This document shows, piece by piece, positions 27,213 through 36,094 of a stretch of DNA of 64,000 bases. The stretch is from Curvibacter sp. GWA2_63_95. Lineage in GTDB: Bacteria; Pseudomonadota; Gammaproteobacteria; Burkholderiales; Burkholderiaceae_C. Position 1 is the first letter of the stretch; each line of letters begins with the position of its first letter. Both the position numbers and the translations under genes were made by a program. The DNA lies in NCBI GenBank assembly GCA_001795455.1, contig MGPB01000007.1, positions 53,174 through 117,173 on the forward strand, written 5' to 3'. The notes beneath the pieces were generated by a model, which saw only the letters and a program-made list of their open reading frames with translations, was not told where the DNA came from and did no database searches.

Positions 27213-28204
27213 GCGGCCACCGCCATGTGCTGTTCCAACTGCGCCAGGGTCAGGGGCTGGGCCACGCGCTGGCGCAGTACGCGCTCGAAGTGGGTGGGGT
27301 CGTGGGGTTTGAGCATGGAAGCTTCTCGCGGCAAATACCAATCCCAGAGGCGGGAAATCCAGAAACGCAGGGCACCGGCGCGCAGCAGGGCGGGCAGCAG
27401 CTCACGCTCCTGCGCGCTCAGCGGACGCACGTGGGTGTAGGCCTGCACAAACGCGGCAGAACGCTCCAGGTCGGCCACGCCGGTGGGCAGGTCGATACAC
27501 CAGTCGTTCAGGCACACGGCCAAGTCGAAGAGCCAGGCGTCGGTGCCGGCAAAGTAGAAATCAAAAAAGCCGCTCAGCACCGGGGCGCCACTGCTGCTGT
27601 CAAACATCACGTTGTCGCGGAACAGGTCGGCATGGATGGCGCCGCGCGGCAGGCCGGTGTAGGCACTGCCCTCGGCAACGTGGTTCTGGTAGGCCAGCTC
27701 GGCCTGCAGCAGCTGGGCCTGGGCGGCTTCCAGATGCGGCAGCACCACGGGCACGGTTTCGTTCCACCAGGCCAAGCCGCGCAGATTGGGCTGCTGCATG
27801 CTGAAGTCGCGCCCGGCCAGGTGCATGCGTGCCAGCATGGCGCCGACCTGGCGGCAGTGTTCCACGCCGGGGGCCAGCTCGCTCTTGCCCCGCAGGCGGT
27901 TCACCACCGCCGCGGGCTTGCCGTTGAGGCTGTGCAGCACATCGCCATCGCGGTTGGCGGCCGGGTCGGGCACCGGAATGCCGTGGAAGGCCAGGTGCTT
28001 CATGAGCCGCAGGTAAAACGGCAATTGCTCTGCGCTCAGCCGCTCGAACAGGGTCAGCACATAGGGCGCCTGGTCGGTGGTGACGAAGTAGTTGGTGTTT
28101 TCAATACCCCCCGCGCAGCCTTCCAGGGATTGAAGGTTGCCGAGCTTGAGGGATGTGAGGAAAGTGCTGGCCTCGTCGAAGGAGACCTCTGTGTAAACCG
28201 CCAT
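27209..28204 (-). CDS. thrB: Homoserine kinase, aminoglycoside-phosphotransferase type
   Basis: Phosphorylates homoserine in threonine synthesis. The 331-aa protein is of the APH-fold ThrB class, not the GHMP class. It shows GGIENTNYFV (nucleotide loop), the catalytic HADLFRDNVMFD (about residues 200-211) and FDFYFAGTDAWLFDLAV (metal-binding Asp). TACAAT lies 6 nt before the ATG with no Shine-Dalgarno, pointing to a leaderless mRNA. It is first in an overlapping run with the BPSS1780 and FecR genes and divergent from polA. Confidence 0.94.
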   Translation of the reverse strand: MAVYTEVSFDEASTFLTSLKLGNLQSLEGCAGGIENTNYFVTTDQAPYVLTLFERLSAEQLPFYLRLMKHLAFHGIPVPDPAANRDGDVLHSLNGKPAAVVNRLRGKSELAPGVEHCRQVGAMLARMHLAGRDFSMQQPNLRGLAWWNETVPVVLPHLEAAQAQLLQAELAYQNHVAEGSAYTGLPRGAIHADLFRDNVMFDSSSGAPVLSGFFDFYFAGTDAWLFDLAVCLNDWCIDLPTGVADLERSAAFVQAYTHVRPLSAQERELLPALLRAGALRFWISRLWDWYLPREASMLKPHDPTHFERVLRQRVAQPLTLAQLEQHMAVAA

Positions 28205-28210
28205 GGGCGC

Positions 28211-28216
28211 ATTGTA
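28211..28216 (-). promoter_or_regulatory. -10-like hexamer, leaderless start of thrB
   Basis: TACAAT on the minus strand, 6 nt before the ATG at 28204. Confidence 0.45.
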
Positions 28217-28268
28217 GGGTGGGGCAACGAGCCCCCCACCTGTCGCGGGCGAAGGACAATTTTGCGCA

Positions 28269-28336
28269 GGGCCACCCCAAGCAAAATTAGCCCCCTTTGG
28301 GGGGCAGCGACCCGCGCAGCGGCGGAGCGTGGGGGC
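28269..28336 (+). repeat. Dispersed repeat family 2, copy B
   Basis: GC-rich element with the internal palindrome GCCCCCTTTGGGGGGC and the ending GGAGCGTGGGGGC. It resembles 1323-1390. It fills the thrB-polA spacer and ends on the first base of the polA -10-like hexamer. Confidence 0.6.
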
Positions 28337-28341
28337 ACAAT
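28336..28341 (+). promoter_or_regulatory. -10-like hexamer, leaderless start of polA
   Basis: CACAAT ends 6 nt before the ATG at 28348. There is no Shine-Dalgarno. Confidence 0.35.
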
Positions 28342-28347
28342 AGCTTT

Positions 28348-31161
28348 ATGAGTGAAACCCGTAAAACCCTGCTGCTGGTCGATGGTTCCAGCTACCTGTA
28401 CCGCGCCTTTTTTGCCGGTGGCGAGACCATGAGCATCAAGCTGCCTGACGGCACGGTGCAAAAGACCGGTGCCATCCGCATCATGATCAACATGATGAAC
28501 AGCCTGCGCAAGGAAGTGCCGGCCGATTACGTGGCCTGCGTGTTCGACGCCAAGGGCCCCACCTTCCGCGACGCGATCTACCCCGCGTACAAGGCGCACC
28601 GCGACCCCATGCCCGACGATTTGCGCAGCCAGATTGCGCCCATTCACGAGGTGGTGCGTCATCTGGGTTGGACCGTGCTGGACGTGCCCGGCGTGGAGGC
28701 CGACGACGTGATTGGCACGCTGGCAGTTGCCGCGGCCAACCAGGGCATCGAGGTGATCGTGAGCAGCGGTGACAAGGATCTGGCCCAGCTGGTCAACGAA
28801 CACATCACCATCATCGACACCATGAACGGCAAACGCCGCGACCTGGCCGGCGTGCAGGCGGAGTTCGGCATTCCCGCCCACCTGATGCTGGACTACCAGA
28901 ACCTGGTCGGCGACACCGTGGACAACGTGCCGGGTGTGCCCAAGGTGGGCCCCAAGACGGCGGTGAAGTGGCTGCTGGAATACGGCTCGCTGCAGGCGGT
29001 GGTGGACAACGCGGACAAGATTGGCGGTGTGGTGGGCGAGAACCTGCGCAAGACGCTGGACTGGCTGCCCACGGGCCGCAGCCTGCTGACCATCAAGACC
29101 GATTGTGATTTGAAAGACTGGCTGCCCGATCTGCCTGCTATGGATTCGATAGCTGTTGGCGCAGAGAATACGGGGGCTTTGGTCACTTTTTATGAGAAGT
29201 ATGGCTTCAAGGGCCTGGCCAAGTCTCTGGGCGGTGGTGGCGGGGATGCACCTGCGCCTGCGGCCAAGCCATCCAAAGCTGCCAAAGCGTCCGCCGCTGC
29301 GCCGGGTCTGTTTGATGAACCCACCGATCCTGCGGCAGAGCCCGCCCCCCGCGCCAGCAACCTGAACTACGACACCGTGCTGACCTGGGAGGCGTTTGAC
29401 GCCTGGCTGACCAAGTTGCAGGCGGCCGAGCTGGTGGCGCTGGACACCGAAACGACTTCGCTGGACGAAATGCGCGCCGAGATTGTGGGCATCAGCTTCA
29501 GCCTGGCAGTTGGCCATGCGGCCTATATTCCCTTGGCCCACCGCTACCCCGATGCACCCGAGCAACTGAACCGCGACGAGGTACTGGCCAAACTCAAGCC
29601 CTGGCTGGAAAACCCGCAGGCCAAAAAACTGGGCCAGCACATCAAATACGACCGCCACGTGTTCGCCAACCATGGCATCGAGGTGCAGGGGTATGTGCAC
29701 GACACCATGCTGCAAAGTTATGTGCTGGAAGTGCACATGCCGCACGGCCTGTCCAGCCTGGCCGAGCGCCACCTGGGTCGCAGTGGCATCAGCTTTGAAG
29801 ACCTGTGTGGCAAGGGTGCCCACCAGATCGGCTTTGACCAGGTGGACATCGCCAAGGCTTCCGAGTATTCCTGCGAAGACTCGGACCAGACGCTGGACGT
29901 GCACCTGGCGTTGTGGCCGCAGCTCGACGCCGATGACAAGCTGAAGTTCATCTACGAACTCGAGATTGCCAGCAGCGAAGCGCTGTACCGCATCGAACGC
30001 AATGGGGTGCTGATTGATGCCCCCACACTGGCCACCCAAAGCCATGAACTGGGCCAGCGCATCTTGCAGCTGGAGACCGAGGCTTACGAGATTGCAGGGC
30101 AACCGTTCAACCTGAGCAGCCCCAAACAGCTGGGCGAAATTTTCTTTGACAAGCTGGGCATGCCCGTGGTCAAGAAAACCGCGACCGGTGCGCGCAGCAC
30201 CGACGAAGAGGTGTTGGAGAAGTTGGCCGAAGACTACCCGCTGCCGGCCAAGCTGCTGGAGCACCGCAGCCTGTCCAAGCTCAAGGGGACGTACACCGAC
30301 AAGCTGGCCCTGCTGGCGCTGCCGCGCACAGGCCGCGTGCACACGCACTACGCACAGGCCGTGGCGGTGACCGGGCGCCTCTCCAGCAATGATCCGAACC
30401 TGCAAAACATCCCGATCCGCACCGCAGAAGGTCGGCGCGTGCGTGAAGCCTTTGTGGCGGCGCCGGGCAAGGTGATTGCCAGTGCCGATTACAGCCAGAT
30501 CGAGCTGCGCATCATGGCGCATATCAGCGACGATGCGGCCTTGCTCAAAGCGTTCCACGACGGACTGGACGTGCACCGCGCCACCGCTGCCGAAGTGTTT
30601 GGGGTGCCGGTGGACCATGTTAGCAGCGAGCAGCGCCGCTACGCCAAGGTCATCAACTTCGGCCTGATCTACGGCATGAGTGCATTTGGTCTGGCGCGCA
30701 ATCTGGGCATCGACAACACGGCGGCCAAAAACTACATCGCGCGCTACTTCGAGCGCTATCCGGGCGTCAAGGCGTACATGGAGTCCACCCGCGCGCTGGC
30801 CAAAGAGCAGGGGTATGTGGAAACGGTGTTTGGCCGGCGCCTGCAACTGGCGGGTATCCAGTCCGCCAAGGGGGCGCAGTTGGCGGGGCTGGAGCGGGCT
30901 GCCATCAACGCGCCCATGCAGGGCACGGCAGCCGATTTGATCAAATTGAGCATGGTCAAGGTGCAGCAAGTATTGGATGCGCAAAATAGGGGCACCAAGA
31001 TGATCATGCAAGTGCATGATGAACTGGTGTTTGAGGTGCCGGAGGCCGAGGTGGACTGGCTCAAGACGGAGATCCCCCGCCTGATGGCCGGGGTGGCGGC
31101 GCTCAAGGTGCCACTGCTGGCTGAAGTTGGGGTTGGCCCTAATTGGGATCAGGCCCATTAA
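28348..31161 (+). CDS. polA: DNA polymerase I
   Basis: A 937-aa repair and gap-filling polymerase with three domains. The 5'-3' exonuclease (residues 1-about 300) has VDGSSYLYRAFFA and DVPGVEADD. The 3'-5' exonuclease has ALDTETTSLDEM. The polymerase has DYSQIELRIMAH (motif A), RRYAKVINFGLIYGM (motif B) and QVHDELVFEVPE (motif C). Codons 264-281 are a 54-bp repeat copy, read as AMDSIAVGAENTGALVTF, near the end of the first nuclease domain. The start at 28348 is set by the family N-terminus; an earlier in-frame start at 28297 would read through a repeat. Confidence 0.97.
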   Translation: MSETRKTLLLVDGSSYLYRAFFAGGETMSIKLPDGTVQKTGAIRIMINMMNSLRKEVPADYVACVFDAKGPTFRDAIYPAYKAHRDPMPDDLRSQIAPIHEVVRHLGWTVLDVPGVEADDVIGTLAVAAANQGIEVIVSSGDKDLAQLVNEHITIIDTMNGKRRDLAGVQAEFGIPAHLMLDYQNLVGDTVDNVPGVPKVGPKTAVKWLLEYGSLQAVVDNADKIGGVVGENLRKTLDWLPTGRSLLTIKTDCDLKDWLPDLPAMDSIAVGAENTGALVTFYEKYGFKGLAKSLGGGGGDAPAPAAKPSKAAKASAAAPGLFDEPTDPAAEPAPRASNLNYDTVLTWEAFDAWLTKLQAAELVALDTETTSLDEMRAEIVGISFSLAVGHAAYIPLAHRYPDAPEQLNRDEVLAKLKPWLENPQAKKLGQHIKYDRHVFANHGIEVQGYVHDTMLQSYVLEVHMPHGLSSLAERHLGRSGISFEDLCGKGAHQIGFDQVDIAKASEYSCEDSDQTLDVHLALWPQLDADDKLKFIYELEIASSEALYRIERNGVLIDAPTLATQSHELGQRILQLETEAYEIAGQPFNLSSPKQLGEIFFDKLGMPVVKKTATGARSTDEEVLEKLAEDYPLPAKLLEHRSLSKLKGTYTDKLALLALPRTGRVHTHYAQAVAVTGRLSSNDPNLQNIPIRTAEGRRVREAFVAAPGKVIASADYSQIELRIMAHISDDAALLKAFHDGLDVHRATAAEVFGVPVDHVSSEQRRYAKVINFGLIYGMSAFGLARNLGIDNTAAKNYIARYFERYPGVKAYMESTRALAKEQGYVETVFGRRLQLAGIQSAKGAQLAGLERAAINAPMQGTAADLIKLSMVKVQQVLDAQNRGTKMIMQVHDELVFEVPEAEVDWLKTEIPRLMAGVAALKVPLLAEVGVGPNWDQAH
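29137..29190 (-). repeat. 54-bp dispersed repeat, copy R5 (inside polA)
   Basis: Reverse-orientation copy, exactly 18 codons on the codon boundary (264-281). It keeps GCTAT..ATAGCT, GGCGCA and GGGGGCT from the reverse consensus. Confidence 0.7.
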
Positions 31162-31229
31162 GGTAGACGATCGGCTGGCGACGCCCCCTGTCGCATGGAT
31201 ATGGATAACTAAACTAAAGAGGTCGACGT

Positions 31230-33050
31230 ATGGGACTCAATGGACTGAAGATTGCCACCAAGTTGTGGGCATTTATCCTGCTGGTGATTGTCGGCATTTG
31301 TGCGGTAGCCATCGTGGGGCTGTTGCGTAGCGCAAACATTCTGTCCGAGGGGCGAGCGAAACAGTCCCAGATGGAAGAGTTGGTGCAAATCTCCACAGAG
31401 TGGAATGGTTTGACCATGACCAACGCGGCGCGCAACCAGGCCATCATGCTGGCAGAGGGCAACGCGGTGAATGAGTCGTTCAAAGAGCCCATCAACGCGA
31501 CCTCGGCCCAGATCAGCGAGTTGCAGAAGAAAATCGAAGGCATGCCCTTGACCGAGGCGGACAAGGCGCAGATGAAAAAAATAGGCGATCTGCGCAAATC
31601 GGTGATTGAACTGCGCACCAAGGCCCGCGATGCCAAGACCGGCGGCAATCCCGACGAGGCCCTGAAGATCATGAACGGCCAATACCTTCCCGCCATGTCT
31701 GCCTACATTGCGGCCCAGAAAGAAATGGTGGAGTTGCAGAAAAAGCAGCTGCATGACGCCAAAGAAGACACCGAGCGACGCCGGGGCACCAATAGCCTGG
31801 GCATCATGGTGGGCTTGGCGGTAATTGTTGCGGCGATCTTCGCGGGCACGGCTTGGCTGGTACGCTCGATCCGCGAGCCCCTGGCCCAGGCCAATGACCT
31901 GGCGGCGCGTATTGCCCAGGGCGACCTGAGCTCGGTGATCTCCACCAACCGTGCCGACGAATTTGGCACCTTGCTGGTGTCTTTGCGCACCATGAACGAG
32001 TCTTTGGCCGGCATGGTGTCGCAGGTGCGCAGCAGCACCGACAGCATCGCCATTGCCAGCGCCGAAATTGCCACCGGCAACAACGACCTGGCCCAGCGTA
32101 CCGAGCAGACCTCCAGCAATCTGCAGGCCACGGCCTCCAGCATGGATGGCCTGACCATCACCGTGCAGCAAAGTGCCGACAACGCCCGTCAGGCCAGCGC
32201 GCTGGCCGCCAGTGCCTCTAGCGTGGCCCAGCGCGGCGGTGAGGTGGTGACCCAGGTGGTCAGCACCATGCAGGAAATTGACGCCAGCAGCAAGAAGATC
32301 AGCGACATCATCAGCGTGATCGATGGCATCGCCTTCCAGACCAACATCCTGGCCCTGAACGCAGCCGTGGAAGCCGCGCGTGCGGGTGAGCAGGGCCGTG
32401 GTTTTGCCGTGGTGGCGAGTGAAGTGCGCTCCCTGGCGGGCCGCAGCGCAGAAGCGGCCAAAGAGATCAAGGGCCTGATCGGCACCTCGGTGGAGAAGGT
32501 CGAGTCGGGCACCAAGCTGGTGACCGACGCAGGCGCCACCATGCAGGAGATCGTGCAAAGTGTGCGCCGCGTGGCCGATGTGATTGGCGAAATCACCGCG
32601 GCAGCGAACGAGCAGAGCTCAGGCATTGCCGGTGTGAACAAAGCCATTGGCAACCTCGACCAGATGACGCAGCAGAACGCCGCGCTGGTGGAGGAAAGTG
32701 CCGCAGCGGCGGAAAGCCTGCGCGAGCAGGCCGACCGCATGAAGCAGGCCGTGGCCGTGTTCAAGGTGGGGGCCGTGTCTGCGCATGGGGTGGAGCTGGC
32801 CGCGGTGCCCGTGCGCTCGGCGACGCCCAAGGCGCCCCCCTTCAAAGGCCCCGAGCGTCGGGGCGGCAGCGATGCCGGCCCCGCGGCACGTGCCGCGACA
32901 CCCAAGCCGGTGGTCGCCAAGGGGGCTCCCGCCAAGAAGCCCGCACCCCGCACTCCACCGCCCGTGGTCAACACCACCGCCAAGGTGGTGCCCCAGACCA
33001 CGACCCGCGTCACCCCAGCCGGTGGTGACGACGACTGGGAAACTTTCTGA
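31230..33050 (+). CDS. Methyl-accepting chemotaxis protein with CheR-docking tail
   Basis: A 606-aa chemoreceptor. TM1 is at about 8-31, followed by a periplasmic four-helix-bundle-like domain, TM2 at about 190-212, a HAMP domain, and a signalling domain with the hairpin tip [26 protein letters not shown] (quoted as [20 protein letters not shown]). The ligand is unknown. After a Pro/Ala/Lys-rich linker the protein ends DDDWETF, matching the WxxF pentapeptide that tethers CheR/CheB, so it is likely a high-abundance receptor able to aid others in adaptation. AGAGGTCG precedes the ATG. No che genes are nearby. Confidence 0.93.
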   Translation: MGLNGLKIATKLWAFILLVIVGICAVAIVGLLRSANILSEGRAKQSQMEELVQISTEWNGLTMTNAARNQAIMLAEGNAVNESFKEPINATSAQISELQKKIEGMPLTEADKAQMKKIGDLRKSVIELRTKARDAKTGGNPDEALKIMNGQYLPAMSAYIAAQKEMVELQKKQLHDAKEDTERRRGTNSLGIMVGLAVIVAAIFAGTAWLVRSIREPLAQANDLAARIAQGDLSSVISTNRADEFGTLLVSLRTMNESLAGMVSQVRSSTDSIAIASAEIATGNNDLAQRTEQTSSNLQATASSMDGLTITVQQSADNARQASALAASASSVAQRGGEVVTQVVSTMQEIDASSKKISDIISVIDGIAFQTNILALNAAVEAARAGEQGRGFAVVASEVRSLAGRSAEAAKEIKGLIGTSVEKVESGTKLVTDAGATMQEIVQSVRRVADVIGEITAAANEQSSGIAGVNKAIGNLDQMTQQNAALVEESAAAAESLREQADRMKQAVAVFKVGAVSAHGVELAAVPVRSATPKAPPFKGPERRGGSDAGPAARAATPKPVVAKGAPAKKPAPRTPPPVVNTTAKVVPQTTTRVTPAGGDDDWETF

Positions 33051-33144
33051 GCTTGCGCGGGTCCGCCAAAGACCCGCACACTGCATCCGATTTGGGCTTG
33101 TGCCTACACTGCGGGTTGCGTCTTTACAACCCGAGGAGAATTCC

Positions 33145-34047
33145 GTGTTTGATGCTTTGAAGAGCCAAGTCAACTCCCTGCTGCCTGGCAGCTCCACCGA
33201 AGCCGGCGCCACCCGCCGCACCGCCCTGAAAACTGCATTGGGGGTGGGGTACGCCGCCACTGCCATGCCCATCATGGCGCAGACCGCCATCAAGACACCG
33301 GCCACCGGTCTTGCCGCGGGGGAGGGCATTTTTGATGTGGATGGCTCCACCGTACCGTTTTATTACGCCGCCCCCGAGGGCAAAAAGAACCTGCCCATCG
33401 TGCTGGTGGTGCAAGAGATTTTTGGCGTGCACGAGTACATCGCCGATACCTGCCGCCGCTTCGCCAAAGCCGGTTATCTCGCTATCGCTCCCGATTTGTA
33501 CGCCCGCCAAGGCGACGCTGCCAAGTACACCGACATCGGCAAGTTGCTGGCTGAAGTGGTGTCCAAGGTACCGGATGACCAGGTGATGGGTGATCTGGAC
33601 GCGGCAGTGGCCTGGGCGGGTGAGAACGGTGGCAACGTGAAGAAGGTCGCTGTCACCGGTTTCTGCTGGGGCGGTCGCATCACCTGGCTGTATGCCGCGC
33701 ACAGCAAAAACGTCAAGGCCGGTGTGGCCTGGTACGGTCGTTTGGTCGGTGCCAGCAATGCGGTCAATCCCAAGCACCCGCTGGAGCTGGCTGCTTCATT
33801 GAAGGCGCCGGTGCTGGGTTTGTATGGCGGGCAGGATGGCGGTATTCCGCTGACCACGGTGAATGAAATGAAAGAAGCATTGGCCGCAGCCAAGGGCAAT
33901 GCAGCAGCACAGGCTTCGGAGTTTGTGGTCTACCCGCAAGCGCCCCATGCCTTCCATGCTGATTACCGCCCCAGCTACCGCAAAGATGCGGCAGAAGACG
34001 GTTTTGCCCGCACGCTGGCCTGGTTCAAGACAAAGGGCATGGCTTGA
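33145..34047 (+). CDS. Dienelactone hydrolase family protein, exported
   Basis: A 300-aa alpha/beta hydrolase of the DLH family. The nucleophile motif is GFCWGG, with a catalytic Asp in GGQDGG and a His in PHAFHADYRPSY. It starts with GTG after GAGGAG. Before the domain, TRRTALKTALGVGYAATAMPIMAQTA looks like a Tat-type signal, so the enzyme is probably periplasmic, unlike classical cytoplasmic DLH. The substrate is unknown; no chlorocatechol pathway genes are nearby. Its stop overlaps the TTG start of the ZIP transporter gene. Confidence 0.88.
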   Translation: MFDALKSQVNSLLPGSSTEAGATRRTALKTALGVGYAATAMPIMAQTAIKTPATGLAAGEGIFDVDGSTVPFYYAAPEGKKNLPIVLVVQEIFGVHEYIADTCRRFAKAGYLAIAPDLYARQGDAAKYTDIGKLLAEVVSKVPDDQVMGDLDAAVAWAGENGGNVKKVAVTGFCWGGRITWLYAAHSKNVKAGVAWYGRLVGASNAVNPKHPLELAASLKAPVLGLYGGQDGGIPLTTVNEMKEALAAAKGNAAAQASEFVVYPQAPHAFHADYRPSYRKDAAEDGFARTLAWFKTKGMA

Positions 34048-34862
34048 CTCTGATTGCGATTTTGATGGGCACCTTGGCGGCCGGCATAGGAAGTGTGTGG
34101 TTGGCTGCCGCCCTGAGTTTTGGGGCATTGGGGCGCTATACCCAGCACATGTTGAGCCTGGCAGCCGGCGCCCTGATGGCCACCGCCTTCATGCATTTGC
34201 TGCCGGAAGCCTTTGAGAGCCAGGCCGGTGCGCGGGACCTGTTCCTGGTGCTGCTGGTGGGGCTGGTCTTCTTCTTTTTGCTGGACAAGGCCGAGCTCTG
34301 GCACCACGGCCATGAACACCACCACACCGATGATGGCCATGGGCACGACCATGGCCATCTGCACCACGGCCACGCACATGCCCACCGCCCGGCGCAGCCC
34401 GAACGGTCCATGGCGGGTACCTGGGCTGTCTTGGCGGGCGACAGCGTGCATTGCTTTGGCGACGGGGTGCTGATTGCCTCTGCCTTTATGGCCGATATGC
34501 GGCTGGGCGTGATTGCCTCGCTGGCGGTGCTGGCCCATGAGGTGCCACACCACATGGGGGACCTGGTGGTGCTGCGGGCTGGCACGGCCAGCCGCCGTGC
34601 AGCGCTGACCAAGGTGTCGCTGGCCGGGGCGGTTACCGCCATTGGCGGGCTCAGCGGGTATTGGCTGGTGGAGCAGTTGCAGGACTACCTGCCGTTTTTT
34701 CTGGTCGTGGCCTCCAGCAGCTTCATTTATGTGGCCCTGGCCGACCTGATCCCCCAGTTGCAGAAGCGATTGAGCGCCCGTGAAACCACGGCCCAGATTG
34801 CCTGGCTGATGGCGGGTATAGCGCTGGTCACCGTGGTGAGTGGCCTGGCACATGCACATTGA
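34044..34862 (+). CDS. ZIP-family metal transporter
   Basis: A 272-aa inner-membrane divalent-metal (zinc-type) importer. There are about eight spans, a histidine-rich cytoplasmic loop (residues about 90-113, more than a dozen His) and the ZIP metal motifs GDSVHCFGDGVLIASAF and AHEVPHHMGDLVVL. It starts with TTG overlapping the stop of the hydrolase gene (TTGA), so translation is coupled. Metal specificity cannot be read from the sequence; zinc is the default. Confidence 0.88.
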   Translation: MTLIAILMGTLAAGIGSVWLAAALSFGALGRYTQHMLSLAAGALMATAFMHLLPEAFESQAGARDLFLVLLVGLVFFFLLDKAELWHHGHEHHHTDDGHGHDHGHLHHGHAHAHRPAQPERSMAGTWAVLAGDSVHCFGDGVLIASAFMADMRLGVIASLAVLAHEVPHHMGDLVVLRAGTASRRAALTKVSLAGAVTAIGGLSGYWLVEQLQDYLPFFLVVASSSFIYVALADLIPQLQKRLSARETTAQIAWLMAGIALVTVVSGLAHAH

Positions 34863-35265
34863 TGGTTCGCTGATGTGGGAGTGGCAGCTCAGCGAGAGTG
34901 AGGTTTCCGAGGCACACCAGCACGCGGACCGGGTGACGCTGCATTTGTCCGCCGTGACGGCACGTGCCCTTGGCGCGCAGCCGGGTGAGGCCCCATCGGC
35001 CTGGGGCTACGCGCAAGGGGTGATCCTGGACCTGCACCAGGCCCAGGTCCAGCAGTGGGACGGCTTTGCTGCGGGGCGCATCGCGCAAGGGCGTCTGACC
35101 CAAGACGGGCAGCCCCTGCTGTCCATCCCCTTGCCAGTGGTGCGCATGGTGCCCAACCATCTGGAACTGCGGTTTGCCAACGGTGCAGTGTTGGAGCTGA
35201 CGGCACAGGCCTGGCAATGCCGCTTCGGGGGCGAGGCCCGTTTTCGCGAGTCCTACGCCTGCTGA
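34852..35265 (+). CDS. Hypothetical protein
   Basis: I do not recognise a family. The predicted 137-aa protein is soluble, without signal peptide or membrane span, and has two tryptophan-rich segments (MWEWQLSE, QQWDGFAAG) and a C-terminal CRFGGEARF. It overlaps the end of the ZIP gene by 11 bp (a GTG at 34840 would overlap more), which suggests translation coupling and a possible link with metal uptake. Codon use looks like that of its neighbours, so the frame is probably real. Confidence 0.6.
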   Translation: MHIDGSLMWEWQLSESEVSEAHQHADRVTLHLSAVTARALGAQPGEAPSAWGYAQGVILDLHQAQVQQWDGFAAGRIAQGRLTQDGQPLLSIPLPVVRMVPNHLELRFANGAVLELTAQAWQCRFGGEARFRESYAC

Positions 35266-35304
35266 AGCCCCCAAAACCCCGTTTTGAAATGGGTTTTTGG
35301 GCCT

Positions 35305-35330
35305 AGTTAAATCAAACGTTTGATTTAACT
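35305..35330. promoter_or_regulatory. Perfect 26-bp palindrome, operator of the TetR-RND operon
   Basis: AGTTAAATCAAAC is followed directly by its reverse complement GTTTGATTTAACT, 17 bp before the tetR ATG. It covers the region where the -35 would sit, ahead of a TACAAT -10 (35334-35339), so a bound repressor would block the promoter. This is the expected position for TetR autoregulation. Confidence 0.85.
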
Positions 35331-35333
35331 CAC

Positions 35334-35339
35334 TACAAT
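35334..35339 (+). promoter_or_regulatory. -10-like hexamer, leaderless start of tetR
   Basis: TACAAT ends 7 nt before the ATG at 35347, immediately downstream of the palindrome. Confidence 0.5.
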
Positions 35340-35346
35340 CCGCGGC

Positions 35347-36057
35347 ATGTCCGCAGTCCCCCACCCCGAATCCGGCCTGCCCGCCGCTGCCTTGGCCAAG
35401 CCCCTGCGCAGCGATGGGCAAGAGGCCCGCACCCGCTTGCTGGATGCTGCGCTGGTGCTGTTTGCTGACAAAGGCTTTGCCAAGACCTCCACCCGCGAGA
35501 TCGCGCTGGCGGCCCAGGTCAATGTGGCGTCCATCAGCTACTACTTTGGTGACAAGGCCGGCCTGTACCGCGCGGTCTTTACCGATCCACGCAGCAACCC
35601 CAGCGTGGAGCCCGCCAGCATCGACCATCCCGCGCAAAGCCTGGCGGAATCGCTGCGCGCGATGCTCAACACCTTCACCGAACCCATGAAAAACGGCGTG
35701 GCCATGCAGAACTGCATGAAGCTGCACATCCGTGAAATGCTGGAGCCCACGGGCCTGTGGCAGGCCGAGATCGACAACAACATCAAGCCCGCACACATGG
35801 CGCTGGTGCAGATGCTGTGCCGCCATCTGGGTGTCACACAGGCCGACGACGATGTGCACCGCCTGGCGTTTTCCATCGTCGGGCTGGGCATGATCTTGCA
35901 TGTGGGCAGCGACGTCATCCAGGCCATCCGCCCCGCGCTGATTGGCTCGCCCGCAGCCATTGATGCCTACGCAGACCACATGCTGCAGGCCGCCTTGGCC
36001 ATGGTGGCGGGCGAGCGCCAGCGCCGTGCCTTGCCGCCCGTGCCCGCCCAGCCCTGA
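35347..36057 (+). CDS. TetR-family repressor with DUF1956 (CecR/CerR-like) C-terminal domain
   Basis: A 236-aa regulator. The N-terminal helix-turn-helix is RTRLLDAALVLFADKGFAK then TSTREIALAAQVNVASISYYFGDKAGLYRAVF (residues about 27-78; key pattern T.REIA..A.V....YYFG.K..LY). The C-terminal domain resembles DUF1956, as in CecR, which controls efflux. It is first in the operon with the outer-membrane, adaptor and RND pump genes, and a perfect palindrome overlaps its promoter. The likely scheme is ligand-released self-repression of the pump; the ligand is unknown. Confidence 0.93.
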   Translation: MSAVPHPESGLPAAALAKPLRSDGQEARTRLLDAALVLFADKGFAKTSTREIALAAQVNVASISYYFGDKAGLYRAVFTDPRSNPSVEPASIDHPAQSLAESLRAMLNTFTEPMKNGVAMQNCMKLHIREMLEPTGLWQAEIDNNIKPAHMALVQMLCRHLGVTQADDDVHRLAFSIVGLGMILHVGSDVIQAIRPALIGSPAAIDAYADHMLQAALAMVAGERQRRALPPVPAQP

Positions 36058-36094
36058 TTTCTCTGACCTCTTTTACCTACTAGCGCCCACAACC

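Noticed and set aside
28054..31158. A very long open frame antisense to polA, and similar antisense frames opposite acnB, phoX and the RND pump gene
   Set aside because: High-GC codon bias leaves the opposite strand open. The translations are His/Gly/Gln-rich with no recognisable domains, while the sense frames encode complete known proteins.
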